Origin: an uncultured Pleurocapsa sp.
Lineage (GTDB): Bacteria; Cyanobacteriota; Cyanobacteriia; Cyanobacteriales; Xenococcaceae
Reading direction: 5' to 3'
NCBI GenBank assembly: GCA_937884735.1
Contig: CAKZYI010000620.1
Span: forward strand, 1 to 15,226
DNA length: 15,226 bases
Positions 1 through 7,187 of the stretch are shown one piece after another. A program made the position numbers and the translations under genes. Every line of letters begins with the position of its first letter. The first letter of the stretch is position 1. The notes below the pieces were generated by a model. The model saw nothing but the letters and a program-made list of their open reading frames with translations, made no database searches and was not told where the DNA came from.

Positions 1-1
1 A

Positions 2-718
2 GAAATGATGGAGTGGATGCAACAAGATCCCAAATACCAGAAAATGTTTGAATTGGCATTTAAACAGGAACAAAAGCCAGTAAATGTCAAAAATATGACT
101 AAAGCTCTTGCTAGTTTTCAAAGAAGCTTGGTTTCTTTCAATTCTCCCTACGATCGCTATCGTTACTTGGGAGAACAAAACGCTATCTCTGCCGCAGCAA
201 AAAGAGGGGAAAAATTGTTTAACAGCGAACAGATGGAATGTTTTCACTGTCATGGTGGAATCAACTTTAGCGATTCAGTTCAACATGAAAATTTAGCTTT
301 TACTGAAGTGGCATTTCACAATACGGGGCTATACAACATTGACGGACAAGGTGCTTATCCCACACCCAACACAGGAATCAATGAAATTACTCAAGAAGCT
401 GAAGATATGGGACGTTTTAAAGTGCCTACCCTGCGGAATATTGCTCTGACTGCACCTTACATGCACGACGGAAGTGTTGCTACATTACGAGATGCGATCG
501 CACATTATCAAGCGGGAGGAAGAACTATTTCTGAAGGTGAATTAGCGGGTATAGGTAGTCAAAATCCCTACAAAAGCGGTTTTGTTAAAGGATTTGAAGC
601 TACTGAATCGGAAATTAACGATTTGATTGAATTTTTAAATAGTCTAACCGACCGTGATTTTATAACCAACCCTGACTATAGCGATCCTAATCTACAGCCT
701 GTGGCTAATCACTCATAA
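2..718 (+). CDS. MbnH/MauG-like di-heme cytochrome c enzyme, 5'-truncated by window edge
   Basis: C-terminal part of a periplasmic di-heme enzyme of the cytochrome c peroxidase/MauG superfamily. The frame is open to the left edge, so the N-terminus and first heme site lie outside. Counting from the first visible Met (position 5), the second heme motif is C79-F-H-C82-H83. It is followed by NFSDSV (87-92), AFHNTGLYN (103-111), GRFKVPTLRNIALTAPYMHDGS (136-157, read in two parts) and a tail ending in SLTD. From memory of the families, the run from AFHNTGLYN to PYMHDGS resembles MbnH-type enzymes, which oxidise a Trp to kynurenine in the copper protein MbnP, more than bacterial CCPs. That assignment is inference. 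Family members are usually about 350-400 residues, so roughly a third is missing. The partner gene, if any, would be upstream of the window. Confidence 0.85.
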   Translation, partial: EMMEWMQQDPKYQKMFELAFKQEQKPVNVKNMTKALASFQRSLVSFNSPYDRYRYLGEQNAISAAAKRGEKLFNSEQMECFHCHGGINFSDSVQHENLAFTEVAFHNTGLYNIDGQGAYPTPNTGINEITQEAEDMGRFKVPTLRNIALTAPYMHDGSVATLRDAIAHYQAGGRTISEGELAGIGSQNPYKSGFVKGFEATESEINDLIEFLNSLTDRDFITNPDYSDPNLQPVANHS

Positions 719-773
719 TCTTGGTCTATGCTATTTAACGTCAGTTCGGGTTAACAGGATTGATTTGTTAGGA

Positions 774-852
774 TAGCTATTAGCACGAACTGGAGTTCGT
801 CGCCAACGCGAAGCGTTGTCGGTGCGCTCCACGCGCACGCCATTAGCTTTTA
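774..852. repeat. Intergenic repeat with three consecutive stem-loops
   Basis: Three perfect inverted repeats follow one another: 785-800 (acgaact, loop gg, agttcgt), 804-818 (caacgc, loop gaa, gcgttg) and 822-838 (gtgcgc, loop tccac, gcgcac). The block is flanked by tagctattag on the left and gccattagctttt on the right. It is far more GC-rich than the surrounding spacer. The architecture resembles dispersed palindromic repeats of cyanobacterial genomes. A less regular relative sharing the gccattagct end lies at 7248-7336. Confidence 0.7.
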
Positions 853-949
853 AAAGATTTTTCAATCTTCTAAATTTACAAACTAGCATAGAAAAAGTGG
901 TTTTTGAGTTGGTTGTGTAGTAAGGCATTCAGCTTATCTCAAACTCACG

Positions 950-1168
950 TTATTTAAGCTGAGACATGGCTGATGAAGCCGATGGAGAAATAGTGATATC
1001 GCTGTCTGCTTTTGCCAAAGATTGTTCTTCAGAATTACATTGATGTTGTACTTGCTCTCTCAAGGCTTCTACTTCTAATTCCAACTTGCGTAGCTTAATT
1101 TGTTGTACTGTAGACAAAACCTGGGATTTTTCTATCATAGCGATCGCAGTTAATATTAAGTCTGACAA
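950..1168 (-). CDS. Small hypothetical protein with coiled-coil segment
   Basis: Not recognised. The longest frame gives 72 residues from a TTG start. An in-frame ATG at 1138 would give 62 residues beginning MIEKSQVLST, and neither start has a clear Shine-Dalgarno sequence. Residues from about 20 to 45 of the long form (IKLRKLELEVEALREQVQ) have Leu/Val heptad spacing and alternating charge, typical of a short coiled coil. The remainder is Ser/Ala-rich and polar, probably disordered. No signal peptide or membrane segment is seen. A HIP1 octamer lies close to the start. The coiled coil makes it more believable than a chance frame, but the small size keeps confidence moderate. Confidence 0.45.
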   Translation of the reverse strand: MSDLILTAIAMIEKSQVLSTVQQIKLRKLELEVEALREQVQHQCNSEEQSLAKADSDITISPSASSAMSQLK

Positions 1169-1177
1169 TGTTCGATT

Positions 1178-1190
1178 AGCTATGATAGCT
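1178..1190. promoter_or_regulatory. Perfect 13-bp palindrome upstream of the small coiled-coil gene (possible operator)
   Basis: agctat-g-atagct is a perfect inverted repeat with one central base. It lies about 10 bases upstream of the TTG start of the minus-strand gene at 1168. The core ctatcatagc recurs inverted at 1132-1141, at the start of the same gene. It could be an operator or just an AT-rich chance palindrome. Confidence 0.25.
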
Positions 1191-1332
1191 TAACTTTCAC
1201 AAAAAATGCTGTAAATATTGCCTATTTTCAATTTTTCAGCAAATTGACTCAGAATATACCCAGCTCGTCTGAGTTTTACTTGAAAATGCTCAAATAAGAT
1301 ACGATTATTTGAAATATTGTTATTGTAGATAT

Positions 1333-1638
1333 TTAGTTGTCTCTACCAAAATTGGGTAATCTAGGAAGCTCTGCCGATTTTTTACGGCATTTTTTGGTTA
1401 ATACATCACATAAATAGGCAACGCATTTTTGTTTATTAGCTTCAACTTGGCATTTCTGGCAAACTATACCCACATTAGAGGTTTTGCAATCATAACCCAA
1501 TTTACTCAGCACCCTTGTGCTTACATTACCTAAATTATCAGTCAAACCTGCATACTCCAAACTATAGCTTGAAGGGGATAAAATTAAACTAAAGGAAGTA
1601 AATGCACAAAAAGCGATCGCAAAATGGAGTTTTTTCAT
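1333..1638 (-). CDS. Small secreted cysteine-rich protein, unknown function
   Basis: Not recognised at family level. I start it at the ATG at 1638 (101 residues) rather than at an upstream TTG at 1665. From this ATG the protein opens with a classic signal peptide: MKK, then a hydrophobic stretch (5-20), then a Ser-rich region with likely cleavage near residues 25-27. An AAAGG-like sequence also sits just before it. The mature part has six cysteines (about 51, 60, 63, 72, 77 and 84), including a CxxC, and a basic KKCRKK stretch near the end. An even number of Cys in a short exported protein suggests a disulfide-stabilised fold. It is flanked by minus-strand genes 160-190 bases away, so it is probably its own transcription unit. 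Confidence 0.65.
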   Translation of the reverse strand: MKKLHFAIAFCAFTSFSLILSPSSYSLEYAGLTDNLGNVSTRVLSKLGYDCKTSNVGIVCQKCQVEANKQKCVAYLCDVLTKKCRKKSAELPRLPNFGRDN

Positions 1639-1696
1639 TACCTTTGAACAAAAAATACTGCTCAACTAATATAGCAGCTAAAAATTTGCCTTTAGC

Positions 1697-1716
1697 ATAA
1701 ACGTCAGGACGTTTAT
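1697..1716. repeat. Stem-loop ataaacgt/acgtttat between two minus-strand genes
   Basis: A perfect 8-bp stem with a cagg loop. It lies 74 bases downstream of the VOC gene stop and upstream of the Cys-rich protein. There is no clear T-run on the minus side, so it may be a weak terminator or a short dispersed palindrome. Confidence 0.4.
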
Positions 1717-1790
1717 TTCCTTACTTGCTACTTGCTACCTACGAGCCAATCGCTTTAATGTCCTTATCTATTTTTGTAGGCTATACATGA

Positions 1791-2201
1791 CTATTCTGCC
1801 CCAACCATTTCACCCTTCTGAGACATTTCAATGAGATTTCCTTCGGGATCTCTAACTAGTGCTAACTTGATGCCCCAGTCAATTACATTCCACGGTGGAC
1901 TAACGATTTCAACGCCTTTTTCTTTAAGATATTGACATGCTCGATCTACATCTTCTACCTGAAAACTTAAAGCAATGCGATCGCTTTCTGGCTCAAACAA
2001 GAAATTAGTCTTAGTACCCAAGTATTCTTTGATTTTGTTTTGATTCAGTAGGGTTAACTTGACTTTGCCATCAGTTAATTCGACATAGGAATCAATTTCT
2101 GAGGTAAAAGTTGCCTCTAATCCTAAAATATTCTGGTAGAAATTATGACAAGCCTGAAAATCTTTGACGTGTAGTCTGGTATATGAATACTGAAATTTCA
2201 T
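1791..2201 (-). CDS. VOC-superfamily (glyoxalase/bleomycin-resistance fold) protein
   Basis: 136 residues, the usual length for a single-chain VOC protein with two beta-alpha-beta-beta-beta modules. Module 1 opens with YTRLHVKDFQACHNFYQNILGL (about 7-28) and continues with YVEL (39-42). Module 2 opens with RIALSFQVEDVDRACQYL (75-92) and closes with RDPEGNLIEM (117-126), the common end motif. Possible metal ligands are H11, E41 and E125. The residue expected at the start of module 2, often His, is Ala/Leu/Ser here (around 77-79), so the metal site looks incomplete. Such proteins may be lyases, dioxygenases or ligand-sequestering resistance proteins, and the sequence does not decide which. The start is an ATG with no evident Shine-Dalgarno sequence. 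The gene stands alone. Confidence 0.85.
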   Translation of the reverse strand: MKFQYSYTRLHVKDFQACHNFYQNILGLEATFTSEIDSYVELTDGKVKLTLLNQNKIKEYLGTKTNFLFEPESDRIALSFQVEDVDRACQYLKEKGVEIVSPPWNVIDWGIKLALVRDPEGNLIEMSQKGEMVGAE

Positions 2202-2807
2202 TTGTTTGATTTACTTAAGTTGTTTACTTTATTACTCTGGACTTGATAAAGTGCGATCGCTTTTTTATTGGCGAAGAATATTATTTTTAAGATATTCTCA
2301 ACTTCGGATTCAAAGCTAATAATATATATACACCTAGAAAATATACAAAATGCCTTGTAAAGGAATCTGTCTCTAGTTTTAAATTATTGTCTCAAATCAA
2401 GCACATTTGTCCATAATTTAGTTAGAACGTGTTGTCAATTGGGCAAAAAATTACATATTTCCATTTTTTTTGCTTGCTATAGCAATTTTTAGATTTGTGA
2501 GGTACATCTTAATTAGCCATCAGTTATTAGCCCTCGTGTATATAAAAATCGCTATAGATAGTTTTCTCTATAGTTAAAACTCCTTTTTAAAGATTTGATG
2601 AAAAAAGAGTTTCTTGTCAAAATTTATTTTATCTCAGCTTCACTTATCTCTTCAGTAATTTTACGTAAATTTATCTTTTAAAACAATACTAGATAAAGAA
2701 AATAGCTAAAATTATAAAGTTTCAGTATTAACCACAGATCGGTAATTACATTCGTGCTCTTTTTAGTTATAAATGGCTTATAAGACACAAAGATATAATT
2801 AACCATT
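2202..2807. other. AT-rich intergenic region between divergent genes
   Basis: About 600 bases between the minus-strand VOC gene and the plus-strand secreted protein at 2808, so it should hold promoters for both. It contains a HIP1 site near 2252, repeated ctatag words (about 2475-2575), and a consensus tataat at 2794-2799 that is only 8 bases before the ATG at 2808. A 27-codon frame at 2598-2681 is listed separately. I see no RNA gene, transposase remnant or clear terminator. Confidence 0.6.
2598..2681 (+). CDS. Possible very small hydrophobic peptide, 27 codons (speculative)
   Basis: An ATG followed by AAA AAA GAG opens a 27-residue frame, MKKEFLVKIYFISASLISS and so on, ending KFIF before TAA. 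It has a basic start and a hydrophobic core like a signal peptide or single-membrane peptide, and it resembles the start of the secreted protein at 2808. It has no mature domain and no clear ribosome binding site. It could be a decayed duplicate or chance. Confidence 0.15.
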   Translation: MKKEFLVKIYFISASLISSVILRKFIF

Positions 2808-3071
2808 ATGAAAAAAGCAGCTTTATTTATTTGTTTGAGTTCATTAATATTTTCTCTTCCTGCAAAAGCTCAAAGCATCATGATGACTGATGAAGAATTA
2901 ATCAGAGTTGTTTGTAATCATTTAGAGCAGACAGAAGATACTAAGACTGCGATCGCTAAAGCCTATGGCGAAACTAAAAATATTATTAATGACAAGCAAA
3001 AAAACACTTTAAAAAGTCTTACCCAGGGTCTATTAAATGCTCAAACTTATTGCGCTGATATTCAAAATTAA
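2808..3071 (+). CDS. Small secreted protein of unknown function, two cysteines
   Basis: Not recognised. The 87-residue product opens with a strong signal peptide: MKK, a hydrophobic core (4-17), and an AKA cleavage box at 19-21, giving a mature chain from about Gln22. The mature part, about 66 residues, is predicted largely helical and polar and carries two cysteines, C36 and C82, which could form a disulfide joining its ends. A HIP1 octamer lies in the coding sequence. The gene is 39 bases upstream of the DUF4114 gene on the same strand, so the two secreted products may be co-transcribed. No function can be assigned from the sequence alone. Confidence 0.75.
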   Translation: MKKAALFICLSSLIFSLPAKAQSIMMTDEELIRVVCNHLEQTEDTKTAIAKAYGETKNIINDKQKNTLKSLTQGLLNAQTYCADIQN

Positions 3072-3110
3072 CTTTAAAAGTAAACACTAATCTAATAATA
3101 ATATCAACCC

Positions 3111-4127
3111 ATGAATTTTAAAAACTCATCATTATTTTTAACTACTATTGCTTTAACTTTCGCTGCAACTTTCCCAGCAAATGCTAATTTTAGCTTCTCC
3201 GATTTTAATTTTCATCGACACAATAATTCAGCGACGGAATTTCATACTACCGAGTACACTAATGAAGATGGTAGCAATGCGGGGCAAGGTGTCAATGCGT
3301 TTCAACAGTTTGTTCGTGAAGAAGCTAGTGCTATTGACTTAGACGAGCTGAATGCTCGTAGACTTGATGGAACTAAACTTTCTTTAATCCAAGACATCGA
3401 AGATCTAAAAGTCTATTTTATTCACGAAGGAGCAGGATATCGCAATCAATTAAAGATCAAAACTACAGGAACAACTAGCACAGAAGGATTAATCTTTGTT
3501 GATGGCTCTATGGGTAATAGCTCAGAACAACTGCAATCAGGTGACTATGTAAGTCTTGGCGAAATCAAAGCAGGTTCCACACTAGACTTTTCTTTGCTTG
3601 CCAACGGTTACCAAAACTCTAGTTTTTATACTTATTTTGCAGGTATCGATCGCAATCCCGATCGAATTCAACATGTCATGGCTTATCAATATCAAAAAGA
3701 TTATTTAGTCTTAGCTTGGGAAGATTTATACGAGGGTGGAGATAAGGATTATAACGATATTGTCTTTGCTATTTATATTGGCGAGGAAAACCTTGATTCG
3801 ATACCAGAAGATCTTATTGGGAATCAAGCTCCCATGGCTGTTACAGATCGAGTTGAAACGCCTTACGGAGAAAATATTTTAATCGATGTAATGGCTAATG
3901 ATAGCGATCCAGATGGAGATACATTTACTATAGAAGAAGTAGATGGTTTCTTAAGCGAAGGTACGGTTGTCGTCCAAGAAGGCAAGGTACTCTACACTCC
4001 AAATAGGGGTACTTCGGGAAATGATACTTTTAATTACACAATTGTCGATGCCAAAGGTGCTGAAGCTTCAACAGCAGTGACTGTCATAGTAGGTGAAGCT
4101 CCTAAAATAACTTTATATGCAGACTAG
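3111..4127 (+). CDS. Secreted DUF4114 protein with C-terminal cadherin/Ig-like domain
   Basis: 338 residues. A signal peptide (1 to about 26, ending PANA) precedes an acidic, Asn-rich N-terminal region. DUF4114 spans roughly 105-225. Its hallmark is WEDLYEGGDKDYNDIVF at 203-219, an acidic, probably calcium-binding segment common in cyanobacterial and marine exported proteins. A tandem Ig/cadherin-like unit follows (about 238-328): NQAPMAVTDRVETPYG, then ANDSDPDGD (262-270), LYTPNRGTSGNDTFNYTIVDAKG (294-316, read in two parts) and VTVIVG. The protein stops soon after, with no PEP-CTERM tail, LPXTG or RTX repeats, so it is probably released or held by partners. A role in surface matrix or adhesion is inferred from the domains. 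It converges with the kinase gene 45 bases downstream. Confidence 0.85.
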   Translation: MNFKNSSLFLTTIALTFAATFPANANFSFSDFNFHRHNNSATEFHTTEYTNEDGSNAGQGVNAFQQFVREEASAIDLDELNARRLDGTKLSLIQDIEDLKVYFIHEGAGYRNQLKIKTTGTTSTEGLIFVDGSMGNSSEQLQSGDYVSLGEIKAGSTLDFSLLANGYQNSSFYTYFAGIDRNPDRIQHVMAYQYQKDYLVLAWEDLYEGGDKDYNDIVFAIYIGEENLDSIPEDLIGNQAPMAVTDRVETPYGENILIDVMANDSDPDGDTFTIEEVDGFLSEGTVVVQEGKVLYTPNRGTSGNDTFNYTIVDAKGAEASTAVTVIVGEAPKITLYAD

Positions 4128-4172
4128 GGCATGGGATCGATTAAAATCTTAGTTTCTTTTGTCAGAGATTAG

Positions 4173-5612
4173 TTAAAGTTGAACAAAGTTGGTACAGCCT
4201 GTTTCTCCCACAGGAGGTTTTGCACAGGCACGAATTTGAATATCTTTTCCTGGAGCCATGTCTGCATAATGTCTGTTCCAACCATCTTTAATTATGTCTA
4301 CTTGACCATATATATTTCCTTGTTTGTCTTCTATGTAATGAGATGAGCGATAAGGTGCTTCAGATCTCGCCCAAACGGCTTGGCAGTTAGCAGAGTAGCG
4401 TACTTCAATGCGATAGGCTATTAAATCTGAACCTAGACGATAGTTAGCAATATTGGAAGTAATAGTTTGAGAATCGCGATCGCATTTATTGTCAATGGGA
4501 TCGCGGTTGATGCAGGTAAGATTCTGACACAGAGGAGCATCGTCTATTTTATCAGCCGCTAATTCTTGCTTGAAGTTATTTCCCAAGCTAAACAAACCCA
4601 CCATAGATAAGGGGAAAAATAACATTCCAAGAGTAATAGGCAAAGATAACTTGGATTTGAAGTTCTTTTTAATTAGTGGCTTATGGGGAAACTGTTCTAC
4701 TTTGGTTAATGCTTTGTTGATAGCTTCAATATTAATCGGACGTTTTCCTGGTGAAAAATTCATCATCGAATCAAGCAAATCAGCGAAAGAAACGGATACT
4801 TGCGGTGCAAAATCTCGCCAAATAATTGCTCCCGTATCTATATTTTTGTCTAGCTCTTGGGGATGTTTTCTTGTTAAGAGGTGAACGAAAGTACGCCCTA
4901 AGCCAAAAAAATCAGATTGAGGTAAAGCTGCACCATTTAGTTGTTCGGGAGAAATATAACCAGGCGTACCAATACTGGTAACTCCTTGATTGACCCCGAC
5001 TTTGCCTAAATAGGTAGCAGTCACTTTTCTCGCCGCTCCAAATTCTATTAAAGCTAATTCTCCATTGGGCTGGAGGATAATATTGCTGGGCTTAATGTCT
5101 CGATGGAAATATTGCTGCTGATGAAGTTGAAATAATATGTCGAGCAGTTGTTTCAACCAATTTAGAGCTTTTTCTTGGCTCATTGCTTGGTTATTTGGTT
5201 GTTTCAACCATTGTTCTAAATCTAAACCTGGAATCTTGTTGATTACTAAACAATGAACAGGATAATTGTTCCACTGGGGCTGAAAACTAAAATAACCATC
5301 AGTTGCCAAAGTTGGAATACCTTTATGGTTTATTTGTCTCAGTATTTTTGCTTCCTGTTGAAATAATTCCACAGCTTTAGGATAGTTAGTCAGCAGGATT
5401 TTCAGAACTTTAGGGGAAAGATCTGCCAAATCTTCTGTTGCCCCTTCGTGATGAGTATCTATAACCTCCACCGTTAGGGCTAGTTGACTTTTTCCTAAAA
5501 GCTTTACTCCTCTATAACGTTGCTGCAATAGTAAATTCGCACCACAATGGTTGCATATATCTTGAGAACTATTATGGGGATGAGAACAATAAGGATTAAA
5601 ACAATAGCTCAT
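4173..5612 (-). CDS. Membrane Ser/Thr protein kinase with N-terminal Cys motif and exported DUF2690-like domain
   Basis: 479 residues. An N-terminal zinc-ribbon-like motif uses C4, C9, C20 and C23, reminiscent of the Cys motif of the cyanobacterial kinase SpkB. The kinase domain (about 33-305) keeps the ATP lysine K71 (VLKIL), the alpha-C glutamate E87, the catalytic loop H170-R-D-I-K-P-S-N177 and GTPGYISPE (215-223). Two parts deviate. The glycine loop (LLGKSQLALTVEV) lacks GxGxxG, and DFG reads EFG (190-192). One membrane helix (about 323-344) leads to a C-terminal domain (360-479) with six cysteines (362, 367, 377, 410, 463, 473) and RIEVRYSANCQAVWAR (401-416), matching the DUF2690 pattern as I remember it. 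With the kinase in the cytoplasm this domain is exported. The gene starts 7 bases after the NB-ARC stop, so it is almost certainly the second gene of an operon. Confidence 0.9.
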   Translation of the reverse strand: MSYCFNPYCSHPHNSSQDICNHCGANLLLQQRYRGVKLLGKSQLALTVEVIDTHHEGATEDLADLSPKVLKILLTNYPKAVELFQQEAKILRQINHKGIPTLATDGYFSFQPQWNNYPVHCLVINKIPGLDLEQWLKQPNNQAMSQEKALNWLKQLLDILFQLHQQQYFHRDIKPSNIILQPNGELALIEFGAARKVTATYLGKVGVNQGVTSIGTPGYISPEQLNGAALPQSDFFGLGRTFVHLLTRKHPQELDKNIDTGAIIWRDFAPQVSVSFADLLDSMMNFSPGKRPINIEAINKALTKVEQFPHKPLIKKNFKSKLSLPITLGMLFFPLSMVGLFSLGNNFKQELAADKIDDAPLCQNLTCINRDPIDNKCDRDSQTITSNIANYRLGSDLIAYRIEVRYSANCQAVWARSEAPYRSSHYIEDKQGNIYGQVDIIKDGWNRHYADMAPGKDIQIRACAKPPVGETGCTNFVQL

Positions 5613-5619
5613 AGAGAAC

Positions 5620-6957
5620 TTAGGTTTGTGACGTTATATATTTTCGCACTACGGGTTGAATAGTGTAAAAGTTAATTTTATTGATTTGTACCTCCTGTGA
5701 TAAAGGTACAAAGCTTTTTTGCCAGCTTTTATCTCCAACGATTATCTCTATTAGCGATCGCCTTTTAAGATTATTAAGACTATTCATGATTTCAGAAGCA
5801 CGTAATTTTGTTGCATATTGCTCGCTTAATTCTTGAAGAGATAAAGGTTTATTCATTTGAGCAATTATGTTGACGATATATTTTTCTGAGTCAGAAAGAC
5901 GATAATATTGCTCGTGGAGGATGAATTCTAGATCCCCTAAAAATAGAGTATTTAAACGCAAAAATTCGGAGACATTCCCATCGAATAACTCTTTAATCAT
6001 GCTACCTACTATTTTAATTGCTAAGGGATGCTCCCGATATGCTGCAATTAGTTCATCCCATGCGGGGCTAGGAATCATTTCTTTATATTGTAGTATTTTA
6101 TAGCAAACTGCTGTTGAACCTTTCAATTGCCAAGAATAAATAGACGCTGAATCACCTTCTAATATCGATATATCTTTAGGTTTTTCATTACTAACTAATA
6201 CCAAACAACTTTGATGGTTTGTTTCGGCTATTTGCTTGAATAATTCACCATAAAACTCATAACCATTTTGATAAATATCTAAAGCATTTCCTGTAGATAA
6301 AATAGTTTCTACCTGGTCTAGAATTAACAAACAACGGCGATCGCGTAAATATTGTAGTAAATTAGCTATTTGTTGCGAGATAGTAGCCTCGGGCTTTTTG
6401 TTACCAAATAGCCTTAAAGCATCTTGGATTACTACTTCCACTAAAGATATGTGAGTCAACGTACGCCAAAGTATATGATCAAATTCTGTTTCCAGTTGTC
6501 TAGCGATTTCCATTGCTAAAGTAGTTTTACCAATTCCTCCCATACCAAAAATAGTTAAAACACGACAACAGTTGATTTTAATTAATCGCTGAAGATCAAT
6601 CATTTCTGATTTTCTGCCATAGCAAACAATACCATCTGGTGCTGCGCCCCAATCATGCTTCGATCTAATATTTGGCGATAAATTTAAATCTAATTCAATA
6701 TTTTCCAAGCTGAGTTCTTGAATGGCAATTTCTGGATTGCTGAACACTAGTTGTAATGGTTCTAGTTCGATGTTTAAAGCTTTAGCAATAACTGCTAGCT
6801 TGTTTTTTCCTGGTTTAGCGATCGCTCCGCTAAAAAGCTTACTAAGATAGGCTTTATCAATATCTTGCTCTTTGGATATTCGATAAGCATTGGTATTGTT
6901 TTTCTGTAGTAATTTCTGAAAAATTTCAACAATAAGATTAGAATTCTGGCTTGGCAC
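5620..6957 (-). CDS. XRE-type HTH plus NB-ARC STAND ATPase without a repeat sensor domain
   Basis: 445 residues from a GTG start, with an in-frame stop close upstream. Residues 8-70 form a Cro/CI-like helix-turn-helix (ISKEQDIDKAYLSKLFSGAI). A linker with HDWGAAPDGIVCYGRKSE (101-118), typical of cyanobacterial NB-ARC proteins, follows. The NTPase core has Walker A G138-MGGIGKTT (138-146), Walker B LLILDQVE (210-217), and HPLAIKIVG (310-318) as the GxP/GLPL element. The sensor-1 position, normally TSR, reads VSN (255-257). A winged-helix-like region (about 350-445) ends the protein. The WD40, TPR or LRR sensor repeats usual in this class are absent. STAND proteins are signal-gated switches in regulation or defence. 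Here the DNA-binding domain suggests transcriptional output, and the kinase 7 bases downstream suggests a shared pathway. Both points are inference. Confidence 0.88.
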   Translation of the reverse strand: MPSQNSNLIVEIFQKLLQKNNTNAYRISKEQDIDKAYLSKLFSGAIAKPGKNKLAVIAKALNIELEPLQLVFSNPEIAIQELSLENIELDLNLSPNIRSKHDWGAAPDGIVCYGRKSEMIDLQRLIKINCCRVLTIFGMGGIGKTTLAMEIARQLETEFDHILWRTLTHISLVEVVIQDALRLFGNKKPEATISQQIANLLQYLRDRRCLLILDQVETILSTGNALDIYQNGYEFYGELFKQIAETNHQSCLVLVSNEKPKDISILEGDSASIYSWQLKGSTAVCYKILQYKEMIPSPAWDELIAAYREHPLAIKIVGSMIKELFDGNVSEFLRLNTLFLGDLEFILHEQYYRLSDSEKYIVNIIAQMNKPLSLQELSEQYATKLRASEIMNSLNNLKRRSLIEIIVGDKSWQKSFVPLSQEVQINKINFYTIQPVVRKYITSQT

Positions 6958-7187
6958 TTGAGTATTTTAACTAATAAATTTTTGATGAAAATTAACTTGT
7001 TTTCACCACTAGTTATAACTTTATTTAATCTCTGTTTTTCAACGCCAATTGATAATATTCTTAACAAATATAAACTTTGACAATTTATCTTTTTTTAGGC
7101 AACTGGTTGAATTAGCAACTAGTTTCTTAATTATTTCAAAATTAATAGAACAAAGCTTTTTTTCGAGGCTTAAACTTACAAATTAAA

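Noticed and set aside
785..838. CRISPR array
   Set aside because: The three palindromes differ from each other and there are no equal spacers or repeated identical units.
731..928. Minus-strand 65-codon frame
   Set aside because: It runs straight through the triple-hairpin repeat, is very Arg/Thr-rich and shows no domain or start signal. Best explained by the repeat.
6795..7067. Minus-strand 90-codon frame overlapping the NB-ARC start
   Set aside because: It overlaps the well-supported helix-turn-helix coding sequence in another frame and has low-complexity Ile/Leu/Lys content typical of AT-rich noise.
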